A stretch of 64,000 nt of DNA from Planctomycetota bacterium (GCA_016208685.1 JACQXM010000027.1:62001-126000); one strand, 5' to 3'; shown: positions 1 through 9,027, numbered from the stretch's first letter. The notes: generated by a model not told the origin, from the letters alone. Made by a program: numbers and translations.

Positions 1-101
1 CGGTGCCCGCGCTTTCGGCGGTCGGCACGGCGGTGTGCGGCGCACTCCTGGCGCTGAGCGGCGCCGCCGTGCTCAAGCGCCGGCGACGATGTGTTTCCTG
101 A
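1..101 (+). CDS. C-terminal end of a surface protein with an IPTL/PEP-CTERM-like sorting tail (partial)
   Basis: The open frame enters from the left edge (codons from base 3) and stops with TGA at 99-101. It encodes about 32 residues: a VPALSAVG start, a hydrophobic stretch of about 17 residues rich in Ala and Leu, then a basic KRRRR cluster and a short tail. That layout (short signature, membrane helix, Arg cluster at the extreme C-terminus) is that of PEP-CTERM/IPTL-CTERM sorting signals processed by exosortase-type enzymes. A second PEP-CTERM protein lies near 57.4-58.1 kb, which supports such a system in this genome. The functional domain lies outside the window, so nothing can be said about its role. 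An ordinary C-terminal membrane anchor is the alternative. Confidence 0.6.
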   Translation, partial: VPALSAVGTAVCGALLALSGAAVLKRRRRCVS

Positions 102-449
102 GTTCCGGTGCCACCGATCTGTTGTGTCATCGATCGTGAACCGTATCCAGCCGCGGGCCTTCAGCCCGCGCGGCCCCTCGAAGGCCGAAAGCCCGCCGCC
201 AGGGCGATCCGCATACGGTCCGGTCATTGCGAGACACTACACGAGCGCGGGAACCTGAGTTCCTGACCAGACCCCCAGGGGCACGAGGGACACGGAGCCG
301 AATGACTCGGAGGGTGAGATTCCCTGCGGGATGACTCACAGCACGACGACAACAAACTGTTGGCCGTGGAGCCGAATGATCCGCACCGGCCAAGGCACCA
401 AGTACTTTGGCTTCGTGGTCCTCGTGACCCTCGTGGTGAGAAACGCGGG
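102..449. repeat. Gene-free stretch with REP-like palindrome and dispersed repeat fragments
   Basis: No convincing gene is visible between the sorted-protein tail and lpxI. The stretch holds an imperfect palindrome near 150-175 (GCCGCGGGCC, TTCA, GGCCGCGCGGGC-type arms) like the palindromes found elsewhere in the window. It also has fragments of a 'CACGAGG/CTTCGTGGTCCTCGTG' low-complexity repeat near 276-295 and 405-440. The short motif GGAGCCGAATGA occurs twice (near 295 and 368). These look like dispersed non-coding repeats rather than regulatory sites. Open frames here have no family resemblance. Confidence 0.4.
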
Positions 450-1289
450 CTAACGGGCCAGCAGGACCATGGCGTGTTGCTGAGCGATCCCCGCCAGGGA
501 GGCCCGCTCTACCATCAACGTCTTCCCCACCTCGACGACCAGCATTCCCGCACCGTGCCGCGCGAGGTTGGCGATGGTCTCGGGGCCGATGGTGGGCACG
601 TCGAAGCGCATGTCCTGGTTGGGTTTGGCAACCTTAATCAGCGTCCACCCGCCCTGGGGGCAGAGTTGACCGGCACGTGCGATCATCTGGTCCGTGCCCT
701 CGATCGCCTCCACGGCGATGACCTCCGTCTCCTTCACCGCGATCGCCTGGCCGATGTCCAACCGCGCGATCTCCTTGGCGATGGGCCAGCCGAACTCGAT
801 GTCGCGCATCTGCTGCAGCGTGGGCTGCCGCTGCGTGAGCACGCCCTCGGGCGCGAGGTCCTCGGCGCAGTAACGAACGCAGTCCTGCATGATGATCCCG
901 TGTCTGGCGAACTCCCGGGCTACGGCCGCCAGCACCGTGTCGTTGCGCTTGTCCGGAATCTCGCGAAACCAGATGCGCAGCGCTGTAAGGTCCGGCATGA
1001 GGCGCAGCAGCCGCAGGCGGCCGTACATGCTCGACTTGCGCACCGAGCCCGCCAGGATGACGCCGTCCGCCCGGGCACGCTTTAGCAGGCGAATCCACCG
1101 CCCGATCCGCGCCAGGCCCGCCCAGTGGAAATCGTCCGCGGCGGACGCGATCGCCGCGTCCACGAAACCGCGAAGGCCGACAACCGTCACGTGACAGCCG
1201 CGCCGCTTGGCGCCATCGAGCACCATGAAAGGGAAGCGGCCCGCTCCGGCGATGATCCCGATCCGCGTCGCATCCTTCGCCTCCGCCAT
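450..1289 (-). CDS. lpxI: UDP-2,3-diacylglucosamine pyrophosphatase LpxI
   Basis: The 279-residue product matches the LpxI (DUF1009) family over its whole length. It opens with IGIIAGAGRFPF and then has the GFVD, ILAGSVRK and LAPEGVLTQRQPT-type segments; a C-terminal domain carries the GTDQMIARAG and KPNQDMRFDVPTIG blocks typical of the family. LpxI hydrolyses UDP-2,3-diacylglucosamine to lipid X and UMP, step four of lipid A synthesis, on the cytosolic membrane face; it replaces LpxH in many bacteria. It begins with ATG three bases after the stop of the upstream lpxD, so the two are co-transcribed. No lpxB or lpxK follows in this window. Confidence 0.93.
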   Translation of the reverse strand: MAEAKDATRIGIIAGAGRFPFMVLDGAKRRGCHVTVVGLRGFVDAAIASAADDFHWAGLARIGRWIRLLKRARADGVILAGSVRKSSMYGRLRLLRLMPDLTALRIWFREIPDKRNDTVLAAVAREFARHGIIMQDCVRYCAEDLAPEGVLTQRQPTLQQMRDIEFGWPIAKEIARLDIGQAIAVKETEVIAVEAIEGTDQMIARAGQLCPQGGWTLIKVAKPNQDMRFDVPTIGPETIANLARHGAGMLVVEVGKTLMVERASLAGIAQQHAMVLLAR

Positions 1290-1292
1290 GGC

Positions 1293-2354
1293 TCAGCCGC
1301 TCGCCACGCCCAGCTTCTCGCGCAACTCTTCCACCTGGCGCTCCAGCTCCCTGACCCGCCGGACCCACTCAGGAAGCCGCTGCATGGCCAGTAGGGCGCG
1401 CTTGGCGTCCCCCGCGTCGATCGCGGGCGAGCCGAACATCTTGGCGTGGTCCGGAACGTCGCCGGAAATGCCGGACTGCGCGCCGACCGATACCTCGTCG
1501 CCGATGGCCAGGTGCCCGGCGACGCCCACCTGCCCTGCCAGCGTCACGTGCCGCCCGACGGTGACCGATCCGGCTACGCCCACCAGCCCGACGAACATGC
1601 AATCCGCACCGACCTTGGTCCCGTGACCGATCACCACCACGTTGCCGAACTTGGTGCCGGTCCCGACCTCGGTGCGGCCGAGGGTGGCGCGATCAATGGT
1701 GCAGTTGGCGCCGATCTCCACGTCGTCTCCGAGCACGGCACGCCCCACCTGCGGAATCTTGACCCACTTGCCATCCAGGGGCGCGTAGCCCAGTCCGTCC
1801 TCGCCGACCACCGAACCGGCGTGGATCGTCACGCGGTTGCCGAGGACGCAATGGTCGTAAACAACGACGTTGGGGTAGAGCGTGCAATCATGACCCAGGT
1901 GGGCGCCGTCGGCAACATAGCAACCGGGGTAGAGGGTGCAGTTGTCTCCGATGACGACTTCCGCCGCGATGGTCACGCCGGGGGCGATGTTGGGACGAGC
2001 GCCGATTCGAGCGCTGGGGTGGATACCGGCCCCCGGACTGCGGCCCCATTGCGGGTGGCGGCGGTAGCCGTGAATGGACACGATCGCGACCGCCACGGCG
2101 GCGTAAGGATCGGCACACCGCAGCGCCGAAAGCCGCGACGGCACGTCCACCCCCGGTTTGACGAGAATCGCCGAGGCCCGCGTCTGCGCGACCGCGGCGG
2201 CGTACTTGGGATTCGAGAGGAACGTGATCTCGCCCTCGGCGGCGTCCTCGAGGGTGTTTACCGCGCGGACTGCCCGATCCTCGCCGTCGAGCTGCGCGGC
2301 AAAGCCGTGATCGGCAAGCACGCGACAGAGTTCAGAAAGTCGCCGTTCGGCCAC
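1293..2354 (-). CDS. lpxD: UDP-3-O-acylglucosamine N-acyltransferase LpxD (copy 1)
   Basis: The 353-residue protein has the LpxD layout: an N-terminal uridine-binding domain (ITFLSNPKYAAAVAQT), a long left-handed beta-helix of hexapeptide repeats (residues about 105-310), and a C-terminal helical tail. The GNVVVIGHGTKVG segment contains the histidine expected as catalytic base. LpxD transfers a 3-hydroxyacyl chain from acyl-ACP to the 2-amino group of UDP-3-O-acyl-glucosamine. Translation appears to start at GTG 2354. A near-consensus promoter lies about 130 bases upstream. A second, diverged LpxD is encoded at 19066-20112, which is unusual; the two may differ in acyl-chain choice or in partner, but this cannot be told from sequence. 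Confidence 0.92.
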   Translation of the reverse strand: MAERRLSELCRVLADHGFAAQLDGEDRAVRAVNTLEDAAEGEITFLSNPKYAAAVAQTRASAILVKPGVDVPSRLSALRCADPYAAVAVAIVSIHGYRRHPQWGRSPGAGIHPSARIGARPNIAPGVTIAAEVVIGDNCTLYPGCYVADGAHLGHDCTLYPNVVVYDHCVLGNRVTIHAGSVVGEDGLGYAPLDGKWVKIPQVGRAVLGDDVEIGANCTIDRATLGRTEVGTGTKFGNVVVIGHGTKVGADCMFVGLVGVAGSVTVGRHVTLAGQVGVAGHLAIGDEVSVGAQSGISGDVPDHAKMFGSPAIDAGDAKRALLAMQRLPEWVRRVRELERQVEELREKLGVASG

Positions 2355-2482
2355 CTGGTGCCCCCGCTTGCCGTCGGAGCCGACCGCGGCAGGCCGAACC
2401 GGGTAGTCGCAGGGCGCGCTTGGGGATTACCGTGACCGTCACGCCCTTCCGGTTGCCGCCGCGGAGACAGCGCAGCGGCGGC

Positions 2483-2512
2483 ATTGTACGAAGGCGCTTT
2501 TCGCGGTGTCAA
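2483..2512 (-). promoter_or_regulatory. Sigma-70-type promoter for lpxD-lpxI
   Basis: On the minus strand there is a perfect -35 TTGACA (2512-2507), an 18-base spacer and a -10 TACAAT (2488-2483). It points at the GTG start of lpxD with a leader of roughly 120 bases. It is the best promoter match in the window, and it is AT-rich against a very GC-rich background. Confidence 0.65.
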
Positions 2513-2536
2513 ACGGACTAAACAGCGCCGCCCGCT

Positions 2537-4486
2537 CTAGTTGGCCCCAGGTTTAGGCTTGGCGTCGTCGGACTTCGAGGTTGTTTCTTCGAATCGCCCT
2601 CCGACATGCGTGGCCAGGAACTTCTCGGCGCGGCCGTAGAAATCCAGCCGGTTCTCCGGACGCGCGAACCCGTGTCCCTCGTCCGGGTACTCGACGTACT
2701 CCACAACCTTGCCCGCCTTCTTGAGGGCCTCGACGATCTGCTGCGATTCCGCCTTCTTCACCCGCGGGTCGTTGGCTCCCTGAGCGATAAGCAGCGGCTT
2801 CTTGATCTGGTCGACCTTGAACAAAGGCGAGCGGGATTTGAGGAATTCCGCGTCCTTCTCCGGGTGTCCCACGCGATCCCAGAGGATGGACTCGATCGGC
2901 TTCCAGTAGGGCGGGATGGTCTCCATGAAGGTGATGAGGTTGCTGGGACCCACGATGTCCACGCCGCAGCAGAACACGTCAGGCGTGAAGGTCAACCCCA
3001 CGAGCGTGGCGTACCCGCCGTACGAGCCGCCGTAGATAGCCACTCGCTTGGGATCGGCGATTCCTTCGGCGATCGCCCAGTTCACCGCGTCGATGAGGTC
3101 GTCGTGCATCTTGCCGGCCCACTCGCGGTTCGCGGCGTTCAGAAACTTCTTACCGTAGCCCGTCGAGCCGCGGTAGTTGACCTGCAAGCACGCGTACCCG
3201 CGATTGGCAAGCCACTGGGCCTCGCCGTCATAGCCCCATGAATCGCGCGCCCACGGTCCGCCGTGCACGTTGAGCACCAAGGGCAGGTTCTTGCCCGGAA
3301 CGCCGACGGGGAGCGTAAGGTATCCGTTTACCACCAGGCCGTCGCGGGCCTTGATGCTCACGGGCTTCATGTTGGCAAGCTGGAGCTTTTCCAGCGCAGC
3401 GCGATTGCTGAACAGCAGGTCGGCCTTCTTGGTTTTGCGATCGTAGGCATAGTAATAGACCGGACCGTTGTCGGTGTTGTAGTAAACCAACCAGGTCTGA
3501 TCGGCGTGGTCACGGTTGATGAGACCGAAGTCTCCCGCCCGGACCCGTTCCAGCGCGGCAAAGTCCTCGGCGATCGTGGGGTCGAGCACCTTCCAGGTGG
3601 TCCGCTGCTTGTTGAAACCGACGGCCTGAATGGTGTACTTCGTGGGGTGAACGACCACGTCTTCCACGTCCGCCTCGTCGTCGGAAGCCAGTACTTTCTC
3701 CTTGCCCGATGCCAGATCGAGTTCACGAAGCTGGCTGGTGTTGCTGCCCGCGCTGCTGATGATGTACATCCCCTTGCCGTCGGGCGTGAAGGCGACAGGA
3801 CCGCTGGATAGCGCGTCCTGCGGATCCCAGGTTGCCAGGGTGCGCCAGGCGGAGTCCTTCGTTTCGCGCACTTCGAGGCTGGTGCTGGACGTCGACGCGA
3901 TCTTCATGGCCCCGCGGACCTGAAAATGCTGGTCGGCGACCCAGTTGATGAAGCCGGCGTCATTCTGCGCTTCGAGCGTCAGCTTGCCGGTCTTCAAGTC
4001 CGCACGATAGACGTCGTGCAGTTGGGGATTACGGTTGTTGATGGCAAGCAGGATCTCGTTAGGAAATGCCGGCTCCGCCGCGGTCACCCGCGCCTGGACG
4101 CCGTCGAACGGCGTTAGGTCCTTCTCTTCATTGGTCCCCAGGGTGACGCAGTAGATGTGCCAGTTTTCGTCACCGCCTTTGTCCTGCACGTACAGAATCT
4201 GCTCGTTATTCTCCGCCCAGAAGAAGGAGCGGATGCCGCGGATGCGGTCCTTGGTGACGACGCGGTCGTCCGACTTGCCCACCGTGCGAATCCACACGTT
4301 GAGCACGCCCTGGTCCGGCGCGATGTAGCCCAGCCTCTTGCCGTCCGGGGAGATCTTCGGGCTCATCTTGTCCGGGTTGCCGAACAGCACCTCCCGGGGA
4401 ATGAGCGGCGGGAGCTCCGCCCGAACCGGTCCTGTGAAACCCGCCACCGCCGCGCCGACCACCATCCAGTTCACTTTCCTGCTCAT
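2537..4486 (-). CDS. Secreted S9 family (prolyl oligopeptidase-type) serine peptidase
   Basis: The product of about 649 residues begins with a signal peptide (MSRKVNWMVVGAAVAGF, cleavage after about PVRA). It continues with a beta-propeller region (SPDGKRLGYIAPD, TPDGKGMYIISSAG repeats) and ends in an alpha/beta-hydrolase domain. The catalytic triad is visible: Ser in GGSYGGYA, Asp in GANDPRV, His in DEGHGFARPENR. Such enzymes cleave peptides, often after Pro or in short oligopeptides, outside the cytoplasm. The ATG at 4486 was chosen over one 24 codons upstream because the signal peptide begins there and a GAGGTG element precedes it. It is a single gene transcribed leftward, with no partner that would narrow the substrate. 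Some S9 members are acylaminoacyl peptidases, so the exact specificity is open. Confidence 0.9.
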   Translation of the reverse strand: MSRKVNWMVVGAAVAGFTGPVRAELPPLIPREVLFGNPDKMSPKISPDGKRLGYIAPDQGVLNVWIRTVGKSDDRVVTKDRIRGIRSFFWAENNEQILYVQDKGGDENWHIYCVTLGTNEEKDLTPFDGVQARVTAAEPAFPNEILLAINNRNPQLHDVYRADLKTGKLTLEAQNDAGFINWVADQHFQVRGAMKIASTSSTSLEVRETKDSAWRTLATWDPQDALSSGPVAFTPDGKGMYIISSAGSNTSQLRELDLASGKEKVLASDDEADVEDVVVHPTKYTIQAVGFNKQRTTWKVLDPTIAEDFAALERVRAGDFGLINRDHADQTWLVYYNTDNGPVYYYAYDRKTKKADLLFSNRAALEKLQLANMKPVSIKARDGLVVNGYLTLPVGVPGKNLPLVLNVHGGPWARDSWGYDGEAQWLANRGYACLQVNYRGSTGYGKKFLNAANREWAGKMHDDLIDAVNWAIAEGIADPKRVAIYGGSYGGYATLVGLTFTPDVFCCGVDIVGPSNLITFMETIPPYWKPIESILWDRVGHPEKDAEFLKSRSPLFKVDQIKKPLLIAQGANDPRVKKAESQQIVEALKKAGKVVEYVEYPDEGHGFARPENRLDFYGRAEKFLATHVGGRFEETTSKSDDAKPKPGAN

Positions 4487-4885
4487 CCGATGCACCTCGC
4501 TGTTAGAGCCGCTGCGTTTCACCCGCTTGTCCCCTGCCGTCACGCCCCCGCGCCCCACCCACTGCGGGCGGGTCGTCGCTCACCAACAGAAGCGACGTAC
4601 CTGTGTCATCGACCTTTGACGCCGGCAGCGTCGCGGGACGAGGCATCGAGCCGTTCCATACTATGAAGGCGGCCGCCGGTTGTGGAACCGCAATGGTGTG
4701 CGATGTTGTCAGAACTTGTGCCGCCGGAGTACGGGGGTGTCCCTAGAGCCCAAGGCGAAACTCGTGGCCTGGGCTTCCAGCCCACGGCTTCACGGGCCGG
4801 ATGCCCGTGCCACATATGACGCCGGCGCATCGCGGCAAGCCGCCGGGGGCAAGCGACGGCGGTGCGGCCGCAGCGCCGGCCGGGG
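4487..4885. repeat. Gene-free stretch with REP-like palindromes
   Basis: Upstream of the S9 peptidase there is no gene. Near 4770-4815 two compact palindromes lie side by side, TGGGCTTCCAGCCCA and CACGGGCCGGATGCCCGTG. The first has the same GGCTTCCAGCC core as the elements around the transposase at 60 kb. The rest shows no recognisable signal. Confidence 0.45.
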
Positions 4886-5485
4886 TCAGGGCGTCGGTTG
4901 CGGCTTGCCGTCTCGGTATTCAAGTTGCTGAACGATGTTGCCGTCCTCGTCCCACATGGTGAACAGGCCCTGACGCACGCCGCTTACGTACTCCACCTGC
5001 ATTCGCTTGTTGCCATTGGGATGCCAGGTCGTGAAGAAGCCGTTGTAGGCGCCGCGCTCCATGGTGAACTCCGTGGCCTTGGTGCCGTCGGGGAACCACT
5101 CCGTCCACACGCCGTCGCCGGCACCGTAGTAGTGCCCGCCGACGCTGCGCTTCTCACCGCTTTCGAACCACGCCCTCCGCGGGCCGTGCTGCACCCCGCA
5201 ATCGTAGCCGATCTCCAGCTTCTTGTTGCCGTTCCCGTACCACTCGGTCCATGTGCCGTGGAACACCTCGCGACCGTCCGGCACCTGCACCACCTGCCAG
5301 CGCCGCAGCAGCGTGCCGTCGTCGGACTTGGTTTCCCTTGTGGCCACTTCCAGGCCCGTGCACTCCGTGATGGGCGCGCCGGCGTCCCGATCGGCATTGC
5401 CGGGCGCTCCCCTGGGTGCCGCGCAACCAGCCAGGCAGGCGAGGCACGTCGCCGCCAGGATCTCCCACCGATGTGTCGCTGCCAT
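4886..5485 (-). CDS. MORN/YwqK-like repeat lipoprotein
   Basis: The 199-residue product starts with MAATHRWEILAA and has a lipobox (LACLAGC), so it is expected to be a lipoprotein. After it come at least four repeats of the W.WY.NGNK / GxxHGxxxxWFxSGEK type (GTWTEWYGNGNKKLEIGY, ARRAWFESGEKRSVGGHY-like, GVWTEWFPDGTKATEF, GFFTTWHPNGNKRMQVEY, GLFTMWDEDGNIVQQLEY). These are the MORN-like repeats of the YwqK 'toxin-antitoxin' family, whose function in secreted proteins is unknown. ATG 5485 has a strong AAAGGA ribosome site; the frame stays open for 122 more codons upstream, but that part looks non-coding. A TTGACG and an extended TGCTATGTT lie upstream, with an over-long spacer of 22. Confidence 0.8.
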   Translation of the reverse strand: MAATHRWEILAATCLACLAGCAAPRGAPGNADRDAGAPITECTGLEVATRETKSDDGTLLRRWQVVQVPDGREVFHGTWTEWYGNGNKKLEIGYDCGVQHGPRRAWFESGEKRSVGGHYYGAGDGVWTEWFPDGTKATEFTMERGAYNGFFTTWHPNGNKRMQVEYVSGVRQGLFTMWDEDGNIVQQLEYRDGKPQPTP

Positions 5486-5983
5486 GTGCCGTCCTTTCGT
5501 TGCGCCGCCAACGTGCGCGCCTTCGCCGCGAAACATAGCATGGAGCCGAAGCGCCACAGCGTCAAGACGGCAGCCGTGTGCGCACGCCGCCGACGGTGCG
5601 CCGCACGACATCGCCCAAACGCCCTCGGCACCGGTTGAACCAGGGTCGATAATCCAAAGCACACCCAACCCGCACCGGCGCCGCCGCTGGCTCCGGGGCG
5701 CGGATTCCGCTGCCGATAAGCAAGGTGGTCCGCGATCTGCCCCGAGCGTATCTGGGGCCGCCGAGCGACTTCCTTTCGGCGGGCGGCGTACGCCGGGAGT
5801 TGCGCGCCCTCGGCGTAGTGCTGCTTCGGACCTGACGGGTCCCCGCCCCACGGGCGACGGCTACCGGCGCGCGGCCACTCGCGCCCGGGAACGGTGGACA
5901 GCCCACCCCGGCCGCAGCTCACCGCCCGGCATCGGGCGCCGGACGGACCGGAGCGTTGCCAATCGCTCCGGAGGCATTCAGGC
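5486..5983. other. Gene-free divergent intergenic stretch
   Basis: About 500 bases lie between the divergent lipoprotein and HEAT-repeat genes. Open frames on both strands have arginine- and proline-rich translations typical of non-coding GC-rich DNA. No clear RNA gene, palindrome family or full promoter was seen, apart from the weak leftward promoter mentioned for the lipoprotein. Confidence 0.4.
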
Positions 5984-7897
5984 ATGGTGTCCCATCGACT
6001 ACCCGCTGCATTCGCCTTTCTCCCGCGGCAGGAGAACCTGGCCACGGACGCAGCGCTCGTCGAGGCGCTCCCCCATCTGGAGGGCAGCGCCGAGCGCGCC
6101 GCCTTCGAGATCCTCCTTCAGCGCGGACATGTACCCAGCTTAGCCGCCGTCATCACCGGGTTCCCCTCCGCCAGCGGATCGCTTCAGGCGCTCATGGTCG
6201 ACCACATCGGCGAGCTGTCCGCCTCCGTGCGCTCCGTGGTCGGGTCGGGGAAGGCGGCGCAGCGCATCGCCGGCATGGACCTGATTGTCCACGCCCGTTC
6301 GGGGCGCCTGGCGTACCTGCTCGCCGACGCCCTTCGCGTACGCTGCCACCGCACGCGAGAGTCGGCCGCCGCGGCGCTTCTGGGACTGACCGAGGGTCTG
6401 CTGGCACACCTTCAATCGTCGACGGCGGAGCACCTGGCGGAGCTGCTGCACGAGGTAGAGGCGTTGGCGGACGCCCTCCAAAAAGCCGTCTGGCGCTGGG
6501 AGATTCACTATCAGCCCAAGGCGCTCGCAGCAGCGATGATGCTCGCCGAGCGCACGGAGCCGACCATTCGGCGCAAACTCGCGCAACGGCGCAGCAAGAT
6601 CGCCCGCGCCCTAAGCGAACTGATGGAGACCACGACGGAACCACGATTTGCGGGCTTCCTGGTTCGCGCCCTGACCATGCCGCCGCTCCGCGCTGCGGCG
6701 ACGCGATGCCTCGCCCGCGCCGCCGACCCCGCCCTGCGAGTCGCCGTGCTGGCGCAGTCATGGCTGCTCGCCGATCCGGAAGTCGAACGCGGCGCCCGTT
6801 ACCTGCGTGACCTGCCCTGGCTGTGCGAGGTGGACGGCGCGGCGGGGGGAGGCGCGGTGCCCCCGGAGGCAATCGTTCGATGGCTGAGCGCGGCGTGCGG
6901 AACTTCCGAGTGGCGGCTGGAGAGGTTGCGCGGCGCGCTCACTTCGCCTTCCGAGGAAACCCGGCGGAGCGCGTTCTGGCAACTCACCCGGGAAGACAAT
7001 CCTGCGGCGACCGACCTGCTGAAGTCGCTGGCCATCCGCGAGGACGATCCACTGGCACGAGTGGCCCTGCGCGAGCTGCACCGCCGCGGGCAAGCGGACG
7101 CCCCCGCTCCGGCGCCTCAACCCAGCGCGCCGGAGGCCGCGTCAACGGTCCGCCCCACCTGGGAACGTTACTGGCACGCGGCAGACGGGTCGGCGCGACG
7201 GGAGGCGCGCGGCGGGTTGCGGGAGCTTGTCCGGCAGCACCGGCCGGAGCTCGTGACGGCGCTGCGCGGCAAGCTCTCCAGCAACGATGCCGCCGATCGC
7301 GCCCGCGCCCTCCGCGCCGTGCTGGACCTGGACCTCGCCACCGACGTGGAAGAGCACCTGTTGCGGCTGGTGCACGACGTTGATCCCCTGGTGCGCGCCG
7401 CAGCGCTCGCCCCACTGGCCCGCCTCTCGATTCCCTCGGTGCTACGCATCCTGCGGCAGGCGGTCAACGATCCCGACCCGCGCGTGCAGGCCAACGCCGT
7501 CGAGGCGCTCGACCGGCTCAACCACGCGGACCGCGTGCCCGCGACACGCCCCAAGCTACGGTCGCCGCACCCGCGGGTGCGCGCCAACGCGGTCAAATCA
7601 CTTCTGCGAACAGAGCTGCGCGAGGCCGGTGAAACCCTGCTGGGAATGCTCGATGATCCCTCCTCGGCGCAGCGCGCCAGCGCCTTGTGGGTAGTGGAAC
7701 GTCTGCGGCTGAGGGCGGTGCTGCGGCATGTGGCCGACATGAGCCATCGCGACGCGGACCCCGGTGTCCGGCGTCGCGCGGCGCGCGTGTTGCGCGAACT
7801 GCGGGGCGAGGAGCCGCATGGTGCGACCGGTCGCGCGCCGGCCGAACCTACCGCCGCCTCCGGACCTCGAAAAGTCGCGCCGGGAGGCCCGCGATGA
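5984..7897 (+). CDS. Large HEAT-repeat (armadillo-type) scaffold protein
   Basis: The 637-residue product is an alpha-solenoid. It has many helical pairs such as HLEGSAERAAFEILLQRG, PALRVAVLAQSWLLADPEVERGARYL, DPLVRAAALAPLARLSIPSVLRILRQAVNDPDPRVQANAVEALDRL and HPRVRANAVKSLLRTE. The C-terminal third matches the HEAT/PBS-lyase repeat pattern most clearly. There is no signal peptide and no enzymatic motif, so it probably serves as a protein-binding scaffold. The ATG at 5984 is preceded by a good GGAGG site; an in-frame ATG at 5894 is less likely. Its stop overlaps the start of the next gene (ATGA), implying coupled translation with a membrane protein and hence a possible membrane-docked role. 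The N-terminal 250 residues are poorly repeated and not recognised. Confidence 0.8.
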   Translation: MVSHRLPAAFAFLPRQENLATDAALVEALPHLEGSAERAAFEILLQRGHVPSLAAVITGFPSASGSLQALMVDHIGELSASVRSVVGSGKAAQRIAGMDLIVHARSGRLAYLLADALRVRCHRTRESAAAALLGLTEGLLAHLQSSTAEHLAELLHEVEALADALQKAVWRWEIHYQPKALAAAMMLAERTEPTIRRKLAQRRSKIARALSELMETTTEPRFAGFLVRALTMPPLRAAATRCLARAADPALRVAVLAQSWLLADPEVERGARYLRDLPWLCEVDGAAGGGAVPPEAIVRWLSAACGTSEWRLERLRGALTSPSEETRRSAFWQLTREDNPAATDLLKSLAIREDDPLARVALRELHRRGQADAPAPAPQPSAPEAASTVRPTWERYWHAADGSARREARGGLRELVRQHRPELVTALRGKLSSNDAADRARALRAVLDLDLATDVEEHLLRLVHDVDPLVRAAALAPLARLSIPSVLRILRQAVNDPDPRVQANAVEALDRLNHADRVPATRPKLRSPHPRVRANAVKSLLRTELREAGETLLGMLDDPSSAQRASALWVVERLRLRAVLRHVADMSHRDADPGVRRRAARVLRELRGEEPHGATGRAPAEPTAASGPRKVAPGGPR

Positions 7898-8331
7898 AGG
7901 GCGTACTGGCGCAGGCGGCTCGGCTGGCGGACTTCCAGCGCGCGGTTCGCAATCAGTTCGCGGAAGGCGGAACCGTACTCGATGTCGTCGCCATCGCCGG
8001 CTTCCTCGCCGCCATCGTCCTGCTGGTGTATTACTTCGACCGGCGCCAGCAACGCGGGCGGCAACCGGTTCAGCCAAACCGCCCCTTCGACCTGTACCGC
8101 GATCTGGTCCGGCGGATTCCCCTCACCGTGGCGCAGCGCGAGTTCCTCACGGGACTCGCGAAGGACCTTCGCCTCCCGCAACCGACGGTGATTCTGCTGA
8201 GCCCGGCGCTTTACGACCAAGCCGTGGCGCAATGGCAGGCGCGCCCGGCGCACGCCGCTCCGTCCCGGAGCGGAGCCGGCCCCTCGCCTGTGCCGGCCGC
8301 TACGCGCCGCGTTCTGTTCCCCGGCCTCTAA
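7894..8331 (+). CDS. Small single-span membrane protein, translationally coupled to HEAT protein
   Basis: The 145-residue protein has one clear transmembrane helix (about residues 29-47, VLDVVAIAGFLAAIVLLVYYF) followed by a basic RRQQRGRQ stretch and a cytosolic domain (PFDLYRDLVRRIPLTVAQREFLTGLAKDLRLPQPTVILLSP). That domain resembles a segment found in planctomycete membrane proteins, but I cannot name a family. The start overlaps the stop of the HEAT gene and has a GGGAGG site. It may anchor the HEAT protein to the membrane (inference from coupling only). The C-terminus is Pro/Ala-rich. Confidence 0.7.
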   Translation: MKGVLAQAARLADFQRAVRNQFAEGGTVLDVVAIAGFLAAIVLLVYYFDRRQQRGRQPVQPNRPFDLYRDLVRRIPLTVAQREFLTGLAKDLRLPQPTVILLSPALYDQAVAQWQARPAHAAPSRSGAGPSPVPAATRRVLFPGL

Positions 8332-8347
8332 GCGCGCTGCCGGTGGA

Positions 8348-8548
8348 TCAAAGGTCGTCGAGCTGGCTGCTGACCCACTCGCCGAAACTGATGTTCTCGT
8401 CGTCGTTGATCTGATCCGCAGCGGCATCCAGCCCGGCGATCACGGCCCGCACGTCGGCCGTCTCACAGCTCGACGCTGCCAACATGCCGCCCGCCAGAGC
8501 CGCTACCAGTCCCCGCATCGTGCGCCCGAAAACCTGCTTCGGAGTCAT
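8348..8548 (-). CDS. Small secreted or lipoprotein-like protein
   Basis: The 66-residue product starts at ATG 8548 behind a strong GGGAGGA site. It has a hydrophobic N-terminal segment (GLVAALAGGMLAASSC) that could be a lipobox-type signal, followed by an acidic tail (ADVRAVIAGLDAAADQINDDENISFGEWVSSQLDDL). The tail repeats D/E residues and has no enzymatic motif. It converges on the preceding membrane-protein gene, 16 bases away. Small acidic secreted proteins like this recur in planctomycete genomes, in my recollection, without known function. Confidence 0.6.
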   Translation of the reverse strand: MTPKQVFGRTMRGLVAALAGGMLAASSCETADVRAVIAGLDAAADQINDDENISFGEWVSSQLDDL

Positions 8549-8955
8549 CTTGAAGTCCTCCCTGTTGGGCCTACAAGTTGCCCATTTCCACATGCTTATC
8601 GGTCGTTTTCAGGGACCGCTGAAGCCGCGGCGCGGGCACCGGGTCGGAGCGCGCGTGGGGCAACGGGCTTCCCAGCCCCGCCGATCTGCAACCATTGCGG
8701 CTTGACGGCCGGGTCGATCGCCCCTACCCTACCCGTCGTTACGCCGGTAGCCGGCGGAGATTGCGGGACAACTTGACGCCATGGGGGCATGGCTCTGGCG
8801 GGCGGATACGACCAGGGCCGATGGGCACTTCTCTTCGCGGCGGAGTGCTCAGGCCTCGGCAACGAGTCCGCCGCCGCGATCCTTTCATCGCACTGCGACG
8901 TTGGTGGTCGTGCGAACACCGGAGGGCTCTTCTGCCGCGCGCGGCCGGGGAGTAT
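8549..8955. other. Gene-free stretch upstream of tRNA-Gln
   Basis: About 400 bases lie between the small secreted protein gene and the tRNA. Open frames exist on both strands, but several run straight through the tRNA and the start of glmU, and their translations are arginine-rich. I see no promoter of good quality and no repeat family here. Confidence 0.35.
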
Positions 8956-9027
8956 TGCCCGGTGGTGTAATCGGTAACACACCAGGTTTTGGTCCTGGCG
9001 TTCCAGGTTCGAGTCCTGGCCGGGTAG
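8956..9027 (+). tRNA. tRNA-Gln (anticodon TTG)
   Basis: A complete cloverleaf can be drawn: acceptor TGCCCGG/CCGGGTA (with one G-T pair), D stem GTGT/ACAC with loop AATCGGTA, anticodon stem CCAGG/CCTGG with loop TTTTGGT, and T stem CCAGG/CCTGG with loop TTCGAGT. Loop positions 34-36 read TTG, so it decodes CAA (and CAG by wobble) as glutamine. The U1-A72 pair is a known feature of bacterial tRNA-Gln. CCA is not encoded. It lies about 50 bases upstream of glmU in the same direction. Confidence 0.95.
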
